From assembly GCA_028023455.1 (NCBI GenBank), contig JAQFVV010000012.1, forward strand, positions 4,678,023-4,742,022: a stretch of 64,000 nucleotides of DNA. The letters run 5' to 3'. The position numbers were made by a program, and so were the translations under genes. The notes under the pieces were generated by a model. It did no database searches. It saw only the letters and a program-made list of their open reading frames with translations, and was not told the origin of the DNA. Within the stretch, counting starts at the first letter, position 1. Each line of letters starts with the position of its first letter. Shown in pieces: positions 36,465 to 47,765 of this stretch. Source of the stretch: Epiperipatus broadwayi (taxonomy: Eukaryota; Onychophora; Udeonychophora; Euonychophora; Peripatidae).

Positions 36465-37091
36465 TATACACATACTATATAAAATATATATATTAAGAGT
36501 ATATTAACTTACTACACAGATGTCTAATAACTTATAAATACTATATATCTGATATTGGTTTAAAGTAAAATTAAATTGTGATAATAAGTCCCATTGATGC
36601 AATATTAAAAATAATCAGCTAATTTTTAAAAAAAAAATAATTGTAATTTTCAAGTGATGTTATATATATGAGTATGGGATTGCTAAGGAATTTCCAAGAT
36701 GGTAAACATAGTTAAAGGCAAGTCTAAAAATGTGTGTCGAAATTATAAAATTATGGTTAAATTCAAAATTTATCAAAATTAAGTTACCCACCCTACATTA
36801 CACTGAGGCACATTTTATTGTCAAATGTTCTTTATTAAAATGAAGAAATCTATCACAAAGTAATCATAAATTCAGCAATTTATGTCTGACTTCACTTGTA
36901 AACAAACTTCACTTACATATAACATTTAAATGTATGTATATGTTTTTATGTCTAGCTTTAATAAAGTGATGCTTTTTAGAGTTTAAAAATATATTTAGTA
37001 TAAAGCCATAAGAATAATTGAAAAATCCTATAGAATTTGAGAATGGTCAATTTCAAAATTAAATCTTATTCATTTTAATAGATAATGTATT

Positions 37092-38062
37092 AATTGAAAT
37101 AAATCGAGATACTGCCAAATCTCTAGTGCTAGTTACAATACTTAACTGACAGCCAATCAGATGTCAAGGATAGCTGTCCAAATGACATCCAAACCTAAAC
37201 ATACAACAAAGATTTTACAAGAAAATGGTGGCCACCCCTTTCTCTGCATTTCTTTCTATATATCTAAGCCAGTCATAAGCACTTATGTTTGAAAGCTTGA
37301 AGCTTTAAATATCTTCACAATTAACTCACAGAGTCTAAATCATAAATGTATAATGCATAATTCTATGATTTACTATGAAGTATTTTTTAGAATACATAAC
37401 AAGCAGTAAAGTATGTAAATAATATTTTAATTTACAAAGCACTGATAGTTGAAAATTGAAATAAATCGAGATACTGCCAAATCTCTAGCGCTCATTACAA
37501 TACTTAACAGACAGCCAATCAGATGTCATGGATAGCTGTCCAAATAACATTCAAACCTAAACATACAACAAAGATTTTACAAGAAAAGGTCAGCCACCCC
37601 TTTTTCTACTTTTCTTTCTATATATCTAAGCTAGTCATAAGCATTTAGGTTTGAAATCTTGAAGCTTTAAATGTCTTCACAGTATCTCAATTTATTTCAA
37701 TTTTCAACTATCGGCACTTCACAAATTAAAATATTATTTACATAGCTTTATTGCTTGTTATGTATTCTAAAAACTATTTCATAATAAATCATAGGATTTC
37801 ATGTATGTTTATGATTTAGACTCAGTGAGTTAATTGTGAAGATATTTAAAGCTTCAAGCTTTCAAACCTAAATGCTTACGACTGGCTTATGTATATAGAA
37901 AGAAAAGTAGAGAAAGGGGTGGCCACCCTTTTCCATAAAATCTTTGTTGTGTGTTTATGTTTGGATGTCATTTGGACAGTTATCCATGACATCTGATTGG
38001 CTGTCAGTTAAGCATTGTAATAAGCGCTAGAGATTTGGCAGTATCTCAATTTATTTCAATTT
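37092..38062. mobile_element. Large foldback element, arms about 385 bp, loop repeating part of an arm
   Basis: 37092-37476 is inverted at 37679-38062. Conserved blocks are attgaaataaatcgagatac, tgacagccaatcagatgtca and atcttcacaattaactcaca. The loop of about 200 bp (37477-37678) is a further direct copy of the left-arm interior (cagacagccaatcagatgtc). Both outer and inner junctions use the same gttgaaaattgaaataaatc terminal sequence. No coding capacity is seen. Confidence 0.75.
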
Positions 38063-38095
38063 TCAACTATCAGCGCTTTGCAAATTAAAATATTA

Positions 38096-39350
38096 TAAAG
38101 TATTAATATATTATTTGGTATCAGAATAAATATAAATAATTGTATAATTATCTGTATAATCATTTTATTTTTAAAATGTTTTATGTATGTGAAATATAAT
38201 ATAATATGGCTAATTTTGTTATGCAGAAAGTCAGAAAAAGAGCTCTATTATCTGAATAAAATTGGTTGCTGTGCCAACATGAGAAAAAATTTACATACAT
38301 ATTGTAATTGAGTCAAAGAAGAGTTTGAATCTAGAACATTTTTTCAATTAGGTGCTCTACAATTTAAAAGCAAATGCTTGATAAAATTCAAACTGCTCTG
38401 CATGAAAATTACATCAGGTAAACTTTATAAGTTTTAAATATTTAATTCATCATTATGGTTATTTAATTCAACCATGCCCAGCTGAAAAGAATCATTGAAC
38501 ATTCACCTTCAGATGTGGAAGTGAACCTTTATGTTCATCATCGCCAAATTTTTCAATGGATAAATTCTAATCTTAATATTGGAAATATTCAAAAATATAG
38601 TTCAAGTCTTCAAATAGTTATGAAATTAGTAAGCTTGCTATGCTAAGTAGATTCATTTTGATTTTCAGTTTATGTGAATAATAATTATGTATACATGAGA
38701 AGTTCTACTTCAACTTAATGGTTGTGTTTTTGCTAATTTTATAAAAACTTATCATATGAGATTGAAATAAAATAACATCCTTCACTCCTTAAAAAGGTTA
38801 ATTAGCATAAAATTTAATTACCATAAAAATTTATCATCTAACTACCTTCATAATGGATTTAAACACAGTGATAAACAATATTGTTATTGTTTTTTTAAAA
38901 ATAAAATACCATGCCATGAATGGATCAACATCATTAAAAAGATCAAGAAAATTATGGAAAATGAATGGTAATAAATTCATCATACCTTATAATATGGAAT
39001 TTTGAAAAGAAGAAAATAATGAGTATATTTGTAAAAAGGAAGTGTATTGATGGAACATACAGAAAAATGTGCACATAAAGAAAGTGGATTAAACTATTCA
39101 TAAACTTTATTGAATAATGATGATTAAATAATTTATTGATTTAATATGTTTTTTGTATAATATTTTAATTGCCTGTGTAGTATGGTTTCGATATTTAAAT
39201 GAATAAGGATAATAGCATGTATTGTATTAGAGATAGGTTATTGTTATTATATTATTAAATTCTCTTATTGATTATGAGATGCTCTTGTGTTATAGATCTT
39301 ATATTTTGTTTTCTTATGTACTTATATAATATTAATAGTATCACATTATA
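38096..39350. other. AT-rich DNA without a recognised feature
   Basis: No motif-bearing frame. 38340-38620 has slightly higher complexity (ggtgctctacaatttaaaag, atgcccagctgaaaagaatc) but no readable frame. Confidence 0.5.
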
Positions 39351-39464
39351 AATGTCTTTATGTAATATAGGGTATATGAGCACAGACTTTCACACCACCC
39401 ACCTCTCTCCACTCTATCTAATAACACTGATACACCTAAACACATATATGCTGAAAAGATAAAT

Positions 39465-39519
39465 AATCACCAATATACGTATTTCATGCTAAACCAGCAA
39501 TCATCAGTTGGTCCAGACT
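39465..39519 (-). ncRNA. Hammerhead ribozyme, intact core (first monomer)
   Basis: On the minus strand: AGTCTGGACCAA, CTGATGA, stem II TGCT/AGCA extended around loop GTTT-like sequence, GAAA, stem III ATA-CG-TAT, cleavage base A, then TTGGTGATT. Stem I pairs TTGG/CCAA and GATT/AGTC, leaving TGGA opposite T. The cleavage position would lie between 39473 and 39474. All core bases are canonical. Confidence 0.88.
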
Positions 39520-39939
39520 ATCATCTTTACACACATATATAGTATAAGTGCTCAGATATATATTAAGATAGACTATCCTCATAGTTTAATGGACAGGCTT
39601 CAATCCACTCCTCACTCCAACTCTTCAACCGTCCATCCAATTGAAAATCTGATGTTGGAATGCTCAAAGGCCACCCTGAGGCCGAGATTATTGTCACACC
39701 CATGTTGACCTAAGGTCAATCTGAACCCCACATGTACAGGACATAATCCATTTAATACATATGCAAGGATGGGCAGACATCTCTATAATGTAATAACTGA
39801 AACACAGGCTTGTTATATACCTGTGGCTATATATATGTAATATAGGGTATATGAGCAGAGACTTTCACACCACCCACATCTCTCCACTCTATCTAATAAC
39901 ACTGATACACCTAAACACATATATGCTGAAAAGATAAAT

Positions 39940-39994
39940 AATCACCAATATACGTATTTCATGCTAAACCAGCAATCATCAGTTGGTCCAGACT
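39940..39994 (-). ncRNA. Hammerhead ribozyme, intact core (second monomer)
   Basis: Identical in sequence to the copy exactly 475 bp to the left, with the predicted cleavage between 39948 and 39949. A transcript across both copies could release a 475-nt unit with one cut in each. Confidence 0.88.
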
Positions 39995-40335
39995 ATCATC
40001 TTTACACACATATATAGTATAAGTGCTCAGATATATATTAAGATAGACTATCCTCATAGTTTAATGGACAGGCTTCAATCCACTCCACACTCCAACTCTT
40101 CAACCGTCCATCCAATTGAAAATCTGATGTTGGAATGCTCAAAGGCCACCCTGAGGCCGAGATTATTGTCACACTTCAGGGTGGCCTTTGAGCATTCCAA
40201 CATCAGATTTTCAATTGGGTGGACGGTTGAAGAGTTGGAGTGAGGAGTGGATTGAAGCCTGTCCATTAAACTATGAGGATAGTCTATCTTAATATATATC
40301 TGAGCACTTATACTATATATGTGTGTAAAGATGAT

Positions 40336-40390
40336 AGTCTGGACCAACTGATGATTGCTGGTTTAGCATGAAATACGTATATTGGTGATT
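40336..40390 (+). ncRNA. Hammerhead ribozyme, intact core (inverted monomer)
   Basis: Exact inverted counterpart of the two minus-strand copies: CCAA-CTGATGA, stem II with TGCT/AGCA, GAAA, ATA-CG-TAT, A, TTGG. Lying on the opposite strand, a read-through transcript of the element would contain both ribozyme and anti-ribozyme sequence. Confidence 0.88.
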
Positions 40391-40554
40391 ATTTATCTTT
40401 TCAGCATATATGTGTTTAGGTGTATCAGTGTTATTAGATAGAGTGGAGAGAGGTGGGTGGTGTGAAAGTCTGTGCTCATATACCCTATATTACATATATA
40501 TAGCCACAGGTATATAACAAGCCTGTGTTTCAGTTATTAAATGTCTTTATGTAA

Positions 40555-41404
40555 ATGAATAAATTTTGCTTTAGAATGTACTTGTAATATTGTGGTCAGA
40601 ATATAAGAAATAAAGAGTTAGTTCATGGCTATAGGTCATATATAGAATATATTATTTAGGACATTCATACTATATAAATTGCCATGTTGTCATTATATTT
40701 ATCTAGAGAAAAATAAATATTGTACCTAGATAAAAGGATAAACTAAGAAGATACCATTTTGATAGTGTATCCCAATAGGAGAAATATTTAAGATCTGTAG
40801 GACATAGATAAATTTTTATTCTATTTTAGATTTTATAGTAACAAGGACATATTTAAATCCTATTTATTGGTAACCTACTTTAATAATTTTGTATTTGTAT
40901 GAGCAACAGATAAAGTTACACATCGTTGTATCTCCCTGCAGTCTTTTCTTTTATAACAGCACTTATATACAAATTTATTTATTTAGAAAATGTTATCAAA
41001 TATATTAATGTAGTCATGTTATACCTATTTATTTTTGTATTTATAAAAACATTTTGTTTAATAAAATTATTAAATTGTTGTTTTTAAAATAATGACTTTG
41101 AATTTTATTTATCATCATCATTACTTTAATTCATTGATGTGGTGTATAATTTTAATTTCAATCATATAATTTTAGTTATACTTTAAATAAATTAGTAAAA
41201 GGAATATTGTTTGTCTTCAAACAGTTCATGAGAACTCATCCATACTCCTTTCACAGGTTTATTTACATGCAAATAGATATGCACTGGATACAATCACACA
41301 ATGCCCATTTGTGTTCAGTCATATCCTAAGGAATTTATTATACAAATGTATAAAAGTCTTTATGAAATTAAAGTCCCTGAAGAAAATTATAGATTAAAGT
41401 ATTT
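40555..41404. other. AT-rich DNA without a recognised feature
   Basis: No frame or repeat recognised. Confidence 0.55.
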
Positions 41405-41640
41405 GTTAATGTTTTTCTGAAGATTTGTAATAATGGTACTTTACTTATATTTATATATTTGACTATTTCCATCATCTAATATAAATATCAAATGGTTTTT
41501 TTTTAAAAATAACCATTTAAATATTCCAAATACATAAAGTCAAATTTTTCTAAAAACAAAAAATACTTATATTAGATGATGGAAGCAGTCCAATATATAA
41601 ATACAAATATTTGTTAGTTATGATATTCTGCTAGCCACAG
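41405..41640. mobile_element. Palindromic MITE, copy 3 of 4
   Basis: Arms gactatttccatcatctaat and attagatgatggaagcagtc with outer gtttttctgaagatttgtaa. The interior has diverged by a T-run. Same family as at 22.5 and 34.2 kb. Confidence 0.7.
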
Positions 41641-41995
41641 ATATAAAATTTAAGGAATAGTTATAGACTTATTAGCATATAAAATGCCAGAAACGTTGTA
41701 TAAATCCTGAGATTTATTAGAAATATTAATGTTCTCATGCAATAGTGAATATTATGACAGACATTCATGTGAAAGTTGCTTTGCTTATTAATGATTTTCT
41801 TTAAAATATTAAGCTAAGATATATGGTATAACCTGCTGGTGCGTGAACTTCGCATTATATAATAAGTAAAGTTCATTTACAATATATCCATATTTATTAT
41901 TATGTACACATACTAAATATGATATATATATATAATGTGTATACACTTTAACTTATAGCAAAAATATCTAATGATATATATATATATATATTAAT

Positions 41996-42231
41996 TGTAA
42001 AATAATATAGGTGCTATTGTACCTGAATGCAAAGCTATTTTATACTTGAAACAAAATAAAATTATACTATTTTGCAAGCACTTTCAAGAGACATGCTCTC
42101 ATCTTCATAGCTCTAAGTGAATTAATTATATGTATAAAATAGCTTTGTGTTCAGGTGCAATAGTGCCTATATTATTTTACAAGTATTTTTATTTGCACGC
42201 AAAGTTTTCAAGTTAGATTTGAATTACAACA
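41996..42231. mobile_element. Small foldback insertion with hammerhead-like motif, probable 13-bp TSD
   Basis: The arms 41996-42045 and 42133-42182 (ttgtaaaataatataggtgc and complement) enclose, on the minus strand, TATGAAGATGAGAGC...GTCTCTTGAAAGTGC, a hairpin GAGA/TCTC followed by GAAA. The right end extends past the arm to 42231. The repeat atatatattaatt occurs at both borders (41983-41995, 42232-42244) but is low-complexity, so the TSD is less certain. Confidence 0.55.
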
Positions 42232-42352
42232 ATATATATTAATTATAAGTGTCCAGTCAATTTAAAGTACAATATAGTTTTACATTTTCATTTATTGTAG
42301 AATACTAAAAACTTAAAAATAATAGTGATAATCTTTTATGAATGTTAAGTGC

Positions 42353-42618
42353 TTCTATTGACTGTGCACTAAAAAGAAAAAAAATAATTGTTTCTTTAAC
42401 CACAATTGATGTTTTTAGATTTAACTTAAAATAAAAGCATAGGAGGAGGGGATTTAGCAATTAATTAAATCAATCTCTATTTTTTTATAGCAAGGGATTG
42501 ACTTAATTAATTTTCGTACTCCCCTCCCCATGCTTTTATTTCAAGTTAAATCTAAAAATTACAATTGTGGTTGAAAAAAAAACAATTATTTTATTTCTTT
42601 TTAGTGCACAGTCAACAA
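42353..42618. mobile_element. Foldback MITE, arms about 125 bp
   Basis: The arm starts ttctattgactgtgcactaa and is inverted at the right end (ttagtgcacagtcaac). The internal blocks ttaacttaaaataaaagcat / atgcttttatttcaagttaa and ggaggggatt / actcccctcc complete the hairpin. The centre is short (about 42480-42490). No coding capacity. Confidence 0.78.
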
Positions 42619-42904
42619 AAATATTTAATTTAAAAAAAATTTCATTTTATTATTGTGTTTAATATTTTGATGATGAGTTTTTTAAATTAAATTCTATTCT
42701 ATATATATATAATCAATTGATAAATTATAAATACATCAAAATAATAGACAACTTATGGATATAAAACTTAATTTAATATCATCTAATCAATTTTCATTCT
42801 AATATGAAACTTCTCAAGATGTCATTTTAAAAATTTATCCTATAAATATATGTGTGTATATATATAATAATATTATAATTCAGTGTCTGTATTTCTTCAA
42901 ATCA

Positions 42905-43402
42905 ATATATGTCATCTTATAATTGAATATTTATAAATAAGTAATTAAATATATGTAAAGTATAATTTTAAAAATTTTATCCACTTAGGACTGCTTTTGA
43001 CTATCCTCATAGTCTTTGTAACAAACACTTTGAAAGGCTAATCTTTCCACAATGTCATGATCTTAACATTTGTTGCCTGTCTGTTAATTAAGTCTTGTTT
43101 GTATTTCTATATTAACATAACTTCCTTTATTTTCCTTTTGTTGTTTTTTTTTTTTCAATTTGCAATATTTTTATATTATTAACAATATTTTTATATTATT
43201 ATTTACATTATTAAGTAACAGACAGGTAGAAAATGTTAAGATCATGGAATTGTGGGATGGTTAGCCTTTCAAAGTGTTATTTGACAAAGAATACGAGGGT
43301 AGTCAAAAGTGCTCCTAAATGGATAAAATTTTTAAAGTTATCCTTTACATATATCTAATTGCTGTATTTATAAATATTCAATTATAAGATTATATATATA
43401 CA
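42905..43402. mobile_element. Foldback MITE, arms about 180 bp
   Basis: The arm 42905-43090 (atcttataattgaatattta ... ccacttaggactgcttttga ... aggctaatctttccaca) is inverted at 43215-43402. The loop is T-rich with a duplicated caatatttttatattatta. No frame of interest. Confidence 0.78.
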
Positions 43403-43525
43403 ATTATATTAGGATTTGGTATTTTTGTAATTTCCAGAAATTATATGAAGACTTGAAAGTCAATGTTGTAGATAAATAATAAAATTATAGCCTTTACTCA
43501 TGAAAGCCAATAATTAGAAACTAAT

Positions 43526-43846
43526 TTGACAATAAGTTTGGCATGTTGTCTAATATTCAATATCTATACAGTAATGCTATTTTTGTTCAGTGATTGTTTC
43601 TCTAGTAAATCTATCTCCAGTTATTTTCACTATTACTATTCCAAAATATTATTTTCATCTCTGCAATTTTATATTCTTGAAAAAATTTTCTTTTATTTTT
43701 ATTATTATCGGTAGATTCCATAATCATATAAATAATATTCCTCCAGAAGCATCTATAAAATTCAAATTTGTTATTGCAGTAATGATGTTAATCTTCTTTT
43801 TGTTGTTCATCCTTTTTAATTACCAAGGTTTTTTTTTTACTATTAT
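43526..43846 (+). other. Hydrophobic open frames, not called as a gene
   Basis: Two overlapping frames (43526-43714 and 43590-43901) encode mostly F, I, Y and L. Although 103 codons is long for this window, composition explains it and the second frame runs into an inverted repeat (43847-44162). No motif or homology. Confidence 0.3.
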
Positions 43847-44162
43847 ATATATAATGACATCAGAAACAATGAAAGACAAAATTATATCACTTTGTCTTTA
43901 AGCTTTGTTTTTATATGCTTAGTTTTTGATGTAGTTTTGAAATTATAGAATTTTTTTGTCTATGATTTTAATTTATATTTAGAATCTGAAATCATAATTA
44001 ATATATACAGAGGATGAGACACAAATCTTACATAATTTAATAATAAACAAAATTCATCCTATAATTTCAAAACTGTGACAAAACTAAGCTTATATAATAA
44101 CAGAACTTAAAGACAGAGTGGTATCATTCTGACTTTTGTGGTGTTTGACATCATATAACTCA
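43847..44162. mobile_element. Foldback MITE, arms about 145 bp
   Basis: The arm beginning tatataatgacatcagaaac and containing gtctttaagctttgtt and ttgaaattatagaattt is inverted at 44015-44162 (gtttgacatcatataactca at the end). The arms are moderately diverged. Confidence 0.65.
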
Positions 44163-44469
44163 GTGGAAAGTAGTTACTTCAATTTCAATTAGAGATGTTT
44201 AAAAAGGTTATGATTATTTATTATATGTATATATAAATAAATGAATGAATTGTGTTATCTTATCAAAAATTAAATAGGTCAATTCATATCTAGTTATTTC
44301 TGATTCAAATTAAACTACGGGTTTAATATGACATAATTTTCATTTACTTGTTTTTGCCAAAAAGCATTAGCAATACATATTTTTTTTTAGTGTTCACTTT
44401 CACAACTATAGAGAATCATCCAAAACATCATAGCTTAAATAATTGTGATTGTTATTTTTAAAGATAAGT

Positions 44470-44685
44470 CTTTACATATAATTTTCTTCCAGAATTTTTA
44501 TTGCAACTCTTTTCTGTGTATATTTGTTTGTCTTATCATATTTATCTACAATCCTATTTTTTACTTTTTTTTTTACTTTCATAATAATTTTTTTTAGAAT
44601 TTCTATAAATTGGTTTATAACTGCGATGTTATCAGCATGTTTAATGTTAATTTTCCATCCTGAATGTATATTTGTTTTCATCTAA
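44470..44685 (-). pseudogene. LINE reverse transcriptase fragment
   Basis: The minus-strand frame (69 codons) reads GWKINIKHADNIAVI, followed by QFIEILKKIIMKVKKK. LINE reverse transcriptases have G-x-KIN-x-LRYADD-x-x-LI at the catalytic box, followed by a helix of the type EDLQ-x-LL-x-x-VE-x-x-S. The catalytic Asp pair is changed to DN and the following KT block (KYDKTNKY) is recognisable. No more of the element can be read on either side. It is an old, isolated fragment. Confidence 0.6.
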
Positions 44686-44788
44686 TATGTATTTCTCTAT
44701 TAAATATTTTATATGAGAGTTGAATTGCTTATGCAGATTTATCTTCTTTTCAGCATGAAAGAGGGAAAAGAGTTTAACCACAGTCTTA

Positions 44789-44900
44789 TATATATAAAAG
44801 ACATATTTTGCGGGTTCATCCGTGTTAAAAATTTTAAAGTGATATTCCGACGTTTCGACTTGGTCACACGGATGAACCCGCAAAATGTCTTTTATATATA
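44789..44900. mobile_element. Small hairpin with GAAACGTCGG loop motif
   Basis: The arms 44789-44825 and 44866-44900 (aaagacattttgcgggttca and complement) are G+C-richer than the surroundings. The loop on the minus strand reads gaccaagtcGAAACgtcgga, a motif I have seen in 3' regions of GIY-YIG retroelements. Overlapping frames on both strands (44647-45015, 44713-44976) are by-products of the hairpin. Confidence 0.55.
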
Positions 44901-45130
44901 CAACCCTGAAAATCTTCATTTCAACATATATATATATATAGTGCTCATAAGAGTAATGAATATTCTGAACCATTAATTTCCATAAAAAAATTATTTTGTA
45001 ATTTATTACTGTCAATGAATCAAAAAACTTGTAATAATAAATTAAAAATATAGAAGTGTTTTAAGTAATTCTGGTGGGTTTTTTTTATTTTTCAACAAAT
45101 ATCACAAATAATATGTATACCCCCCCCCCC

Positions 45131-46235
45131 GACATATGCTTATATGTACAGTACTTAAATAAAAATTTTAATTTGTTATATAATTCTCAGAATAGACTTA
45201 ATTGCTTGTATTAAAAGTGATATGCTATAGTAATTTTCACACTGTCAAAATTCCTTTCTTTGATATAAAAATAAAAATAGATTCTTCAATGTGATTGCAG
45301 TTTGCATATAAATTATTATAATTTGAAACCATTTTATATCAAATAATACTTTATAATTTTCAAATGCATTCATATCAATTTTTCAACCTATTGATACACA
45401 AAAGAAATGTTTGTTTGTTTTTTTTTTATTAAATCTTACTTGTTCACTACAATTTTTTCGTATTCTTTTTAAATTTTTATTCAACTAAACTTTTGTAATT
45501 ATTTAAAATAATCATTTTAATCCACATAATATTTTGTAATTTGTAAGCACTTCATTTTATCCTTACTTTTATAATTATCATTTACTTTCTATTTATATTA
45601 GTGCATTTTTTTTCTATATTTCTAATCTCAGATCGTGTCTACGCTCAAAGTAATAATTATTTTTTTCACATTCTCCTGTAAATAATCTTCTCCACAAGTA
45701 ATTATTTTATTATTTAAATGCGGTTTTCATTTTATAAGCTATATATAATGTAACTTTCTAAAATATGCACAAATGTTGTGCAATGGTTATTTTTATACCA
45801 GTTATTGTGTATTTGAAGTAAAACTAGTAAAATCAAGTTTTATTATACAGCTATTCTTGGGAAAGGACATTAATAATAAGCACCAAACAATACCTGTTTA
45901 TTTTAACCAACACTTAAAAAAAGCTGTTAGAACACTGTTTAACCATGAATTATCATAAAACAATAATCCAATTAATAACAGAATTTTTTTCCATTTTAAG
46001 AATGATTTTTAATGTCTCAACTACTAAGTAGTATCTTAAAATACTAAAAAAAAAAAAATAATAATCATTTTTATCTGATACTATAGCAGTTCTTAGACAA
46101 ATTAAAACTCTTTAGTAAAATTAATTTAATTTTTAATTATTTTTTAATTAATATTTTGATACTAAATCATAAGATTTCAGCTTCAGCATTACTAAAGCAA
46201 GCTTAGCAAACTTAGTCAAAGACAAAATGTAAAAT
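45131..46235. other. AT-rich DNA without a recognised feature
   Basis: A ten-base C-run lies just before (45121-45130). The frame at 45773-45958 (61 codons) shows no family motif. Confidence 0.5.
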
Positions 46236-46346
46236 TATCAATAAGCATTTAAGTGCTGAGGGGTCAGTGCTGCCACCTGGCAAGCAAGCAGTTGGTTGCA
46301 GACAGTTGTTGCGGGTTCGTCTCCCAGCCGATGCTATGACATATGG
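46236..46346 (+). mobile_element. tRNA-derived SINE, plus orientation, diverged
   Basis: It contains ggcaagcaagcagttggttg, the B-box-like tgcgggttcgtctccc and the tail gatgctatgacatatgg. The 5' end is altered and the A-tail is short. No clear TSD. Confidence 0.82.
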
Positions 46347-47340
46347 AAAAATTGCATTTTCAGCATTTTTTGTTTTTTTACACAAATGAAAACTAAAAAT
46401 AACAAAACCTAATTCATTTTCTCTAAATCATCAATCAGTATAACATTATGTTTTATAAAAAAAATGATGTACATAAAAAATTTAATTAGATATTAAATGT
46501 TTAAGTATAGTTTATCAAGCATCAATAAATTATTTGTTATAAAAAATAATATTGATAATGAATAAAAAATGAAAATTTTATGTGAAATATAAATGGGTAC
46601 AACGTTAAAAGAAAAGAACCACAAGTTTGACTTTTTTTTTTCTAAAAAAAAAAAAAAAGGATTATCTTGGCACTTAATACATAAAATAGAAATGAATTGA
46701 ACTATAAAAGATTTTTTTTAAAGCACATTGTTAGTTTTAATGAAAGTAAATTATGTTATTATATATAAAGATATTCGTATAGTAATTGTTGTGTATACTA
46801 CATGATTATAATAAACACAATCTAGTAGAAATATGTTTATGATATTTATTAATTTAAACAAATATATAAATGCATATTTTCAATATATAAAATTATTATA
46901 CTTTCACCTGATACTGTTGGCATGGTATAGCATCTAATCGCTACATAATTACAGAAGGAATAGGGTTCAGATGTCCTAATAAGTTTGCTTATCACTTCAA
47001 GCTGTTCTATGATTAGCTTGTCTCATTACTCATTTATATTTAGCAGCTTCCAATTCTAACATGAACTTGTCTCACTTCTTAGTCTTATAATGAACAATGT
47101 GTATACTGCTGTTCAGCATCTCATCTCAAATGGATTGACTAAATAAATGGCCTGATCCCCATCCATCATGAGAGCAATTGTATTCAGTGAGCATCAACAC
47201 CAACTGACCCATTTTTGCAATTGGATGAACATTATCTATTTGTATATTCATTGTTCTGTGGTGATGAATAATCAATCTGATAAACATTAGATGACATATG
47301 GACTAGTCCATTATTTGAAGGCAAGATGAGATATAACAGT
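46347..47340. other. AT-rich DNA; slightly more complex patch at 46910-47340
   Basis: 46910-47340 has higher complexity (acctgatactgttggcatgg, tgatccccatccatcatgag) but all frames are broken and no family is recognised. The rest is AT-rich. Confidence 0.45.
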
Positions 47341-47353
47341 ATTAATATTATTT

Positions 47354-47655
47354 AATTACTCGTTCTTATTGCATTGCCAAATATACATCATATAATACTA
47401 AATCATCCATGCACTTTACTACTTTTACACAATGCTTTATTTACCACCCTCTTTTACAGATTCAATTGCCCCAGCAATCTTCTTCAGAACTCTTATATCT
47501 CCTAACTTCAAACTACTGTTATACAATGCTTCATTTACCACCCTCTTTCTGAAGAAGATTGCTGGGGCAATTAAACTGTAAACAGTAAAAGTGGATGATA
47601 AATAAAGCATTGTGTAACAGTAGTAAAGTGCATGGATGATTTAGTATTATATAAT
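47354..47655. mobile_element. Small foldback insertion with hammerhead-like motifs, 13-bp TSD
   Basis: The arms 47391-47495 and 47555-47655 (tactaaatcatccatgcact and complement) each carry, on opposite strands, CTGAAGAAGATTGCTGGGGC followed by (A)ATT-(G)AA(T/A)CTGTAA, i.e. a short hairpin after a CTGA(A)GA box. The block ttatttaccaccctctttt is also duplicated directly in the loop. The flanking repeats attaatattattt (47341-47353, 47656-47668) match exactly but are AT-only. Confidence 0.6.
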
Positions 47656-47765
47656 ATTAATATTATTTTGTGTAAGCAGTATTTTAGTTGTGTATTGGCA
47701 TGTTTTTAAGACTTAAGACATTATTTAAATTTTTTAGGTAAAGAATATCTATATATAATAAAAAA

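Larger units (their letters stand above)
39366..40539. mobile_element. Hammerhead-ribozyme retroelement with tandem and inverted monomers and exact 15-bp TSD
   Basis: A complete 475-bp monomer (39370-39844) is followed head-to-tail by a truncated one that ends at 40154. A 21-bp spacer follows, then an inverted copy (40176-40539). The segments 39791-40154 and 40176-40539 are each 364 bp and nearly perfect complements. The direct repeat aatgtctttatgtaa (39351-39365 and 40540-40554) flanks the whole unit exactly, so it arrived as one insertion. There are three ribozymes, two minus and one plus. The element is non-coding: the 66-90-codon frames starting MVQTIIFTHIYS in all three copies run antisense to the ribozyme and have no family resemblance. 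It is the best preserved, and probably youngest, insertion of this family here. Confidence 0.88.

Noticed and set aside
39508-40347. Three similar frames of 66-90 codons starting MVQTIIFTHIYS
   Set aside because: They are the same antisense sequence in the three monomers of the ribozyme repeat. Their similarity reflects DNA duplication, and other family copies do not keep the frame.
44647-45015. 122-codon minus-strand frame
   Set aside because: It spans the small hairpin at 44789-44900 and unrelated AT-rich DNA; the block DQVETSEYHF is part of the repeat motif.
45121-45130. Run of ten C
   Set aside because: Isolated homopolymer; no polypurine tract-LTR junction or other structure next to it.
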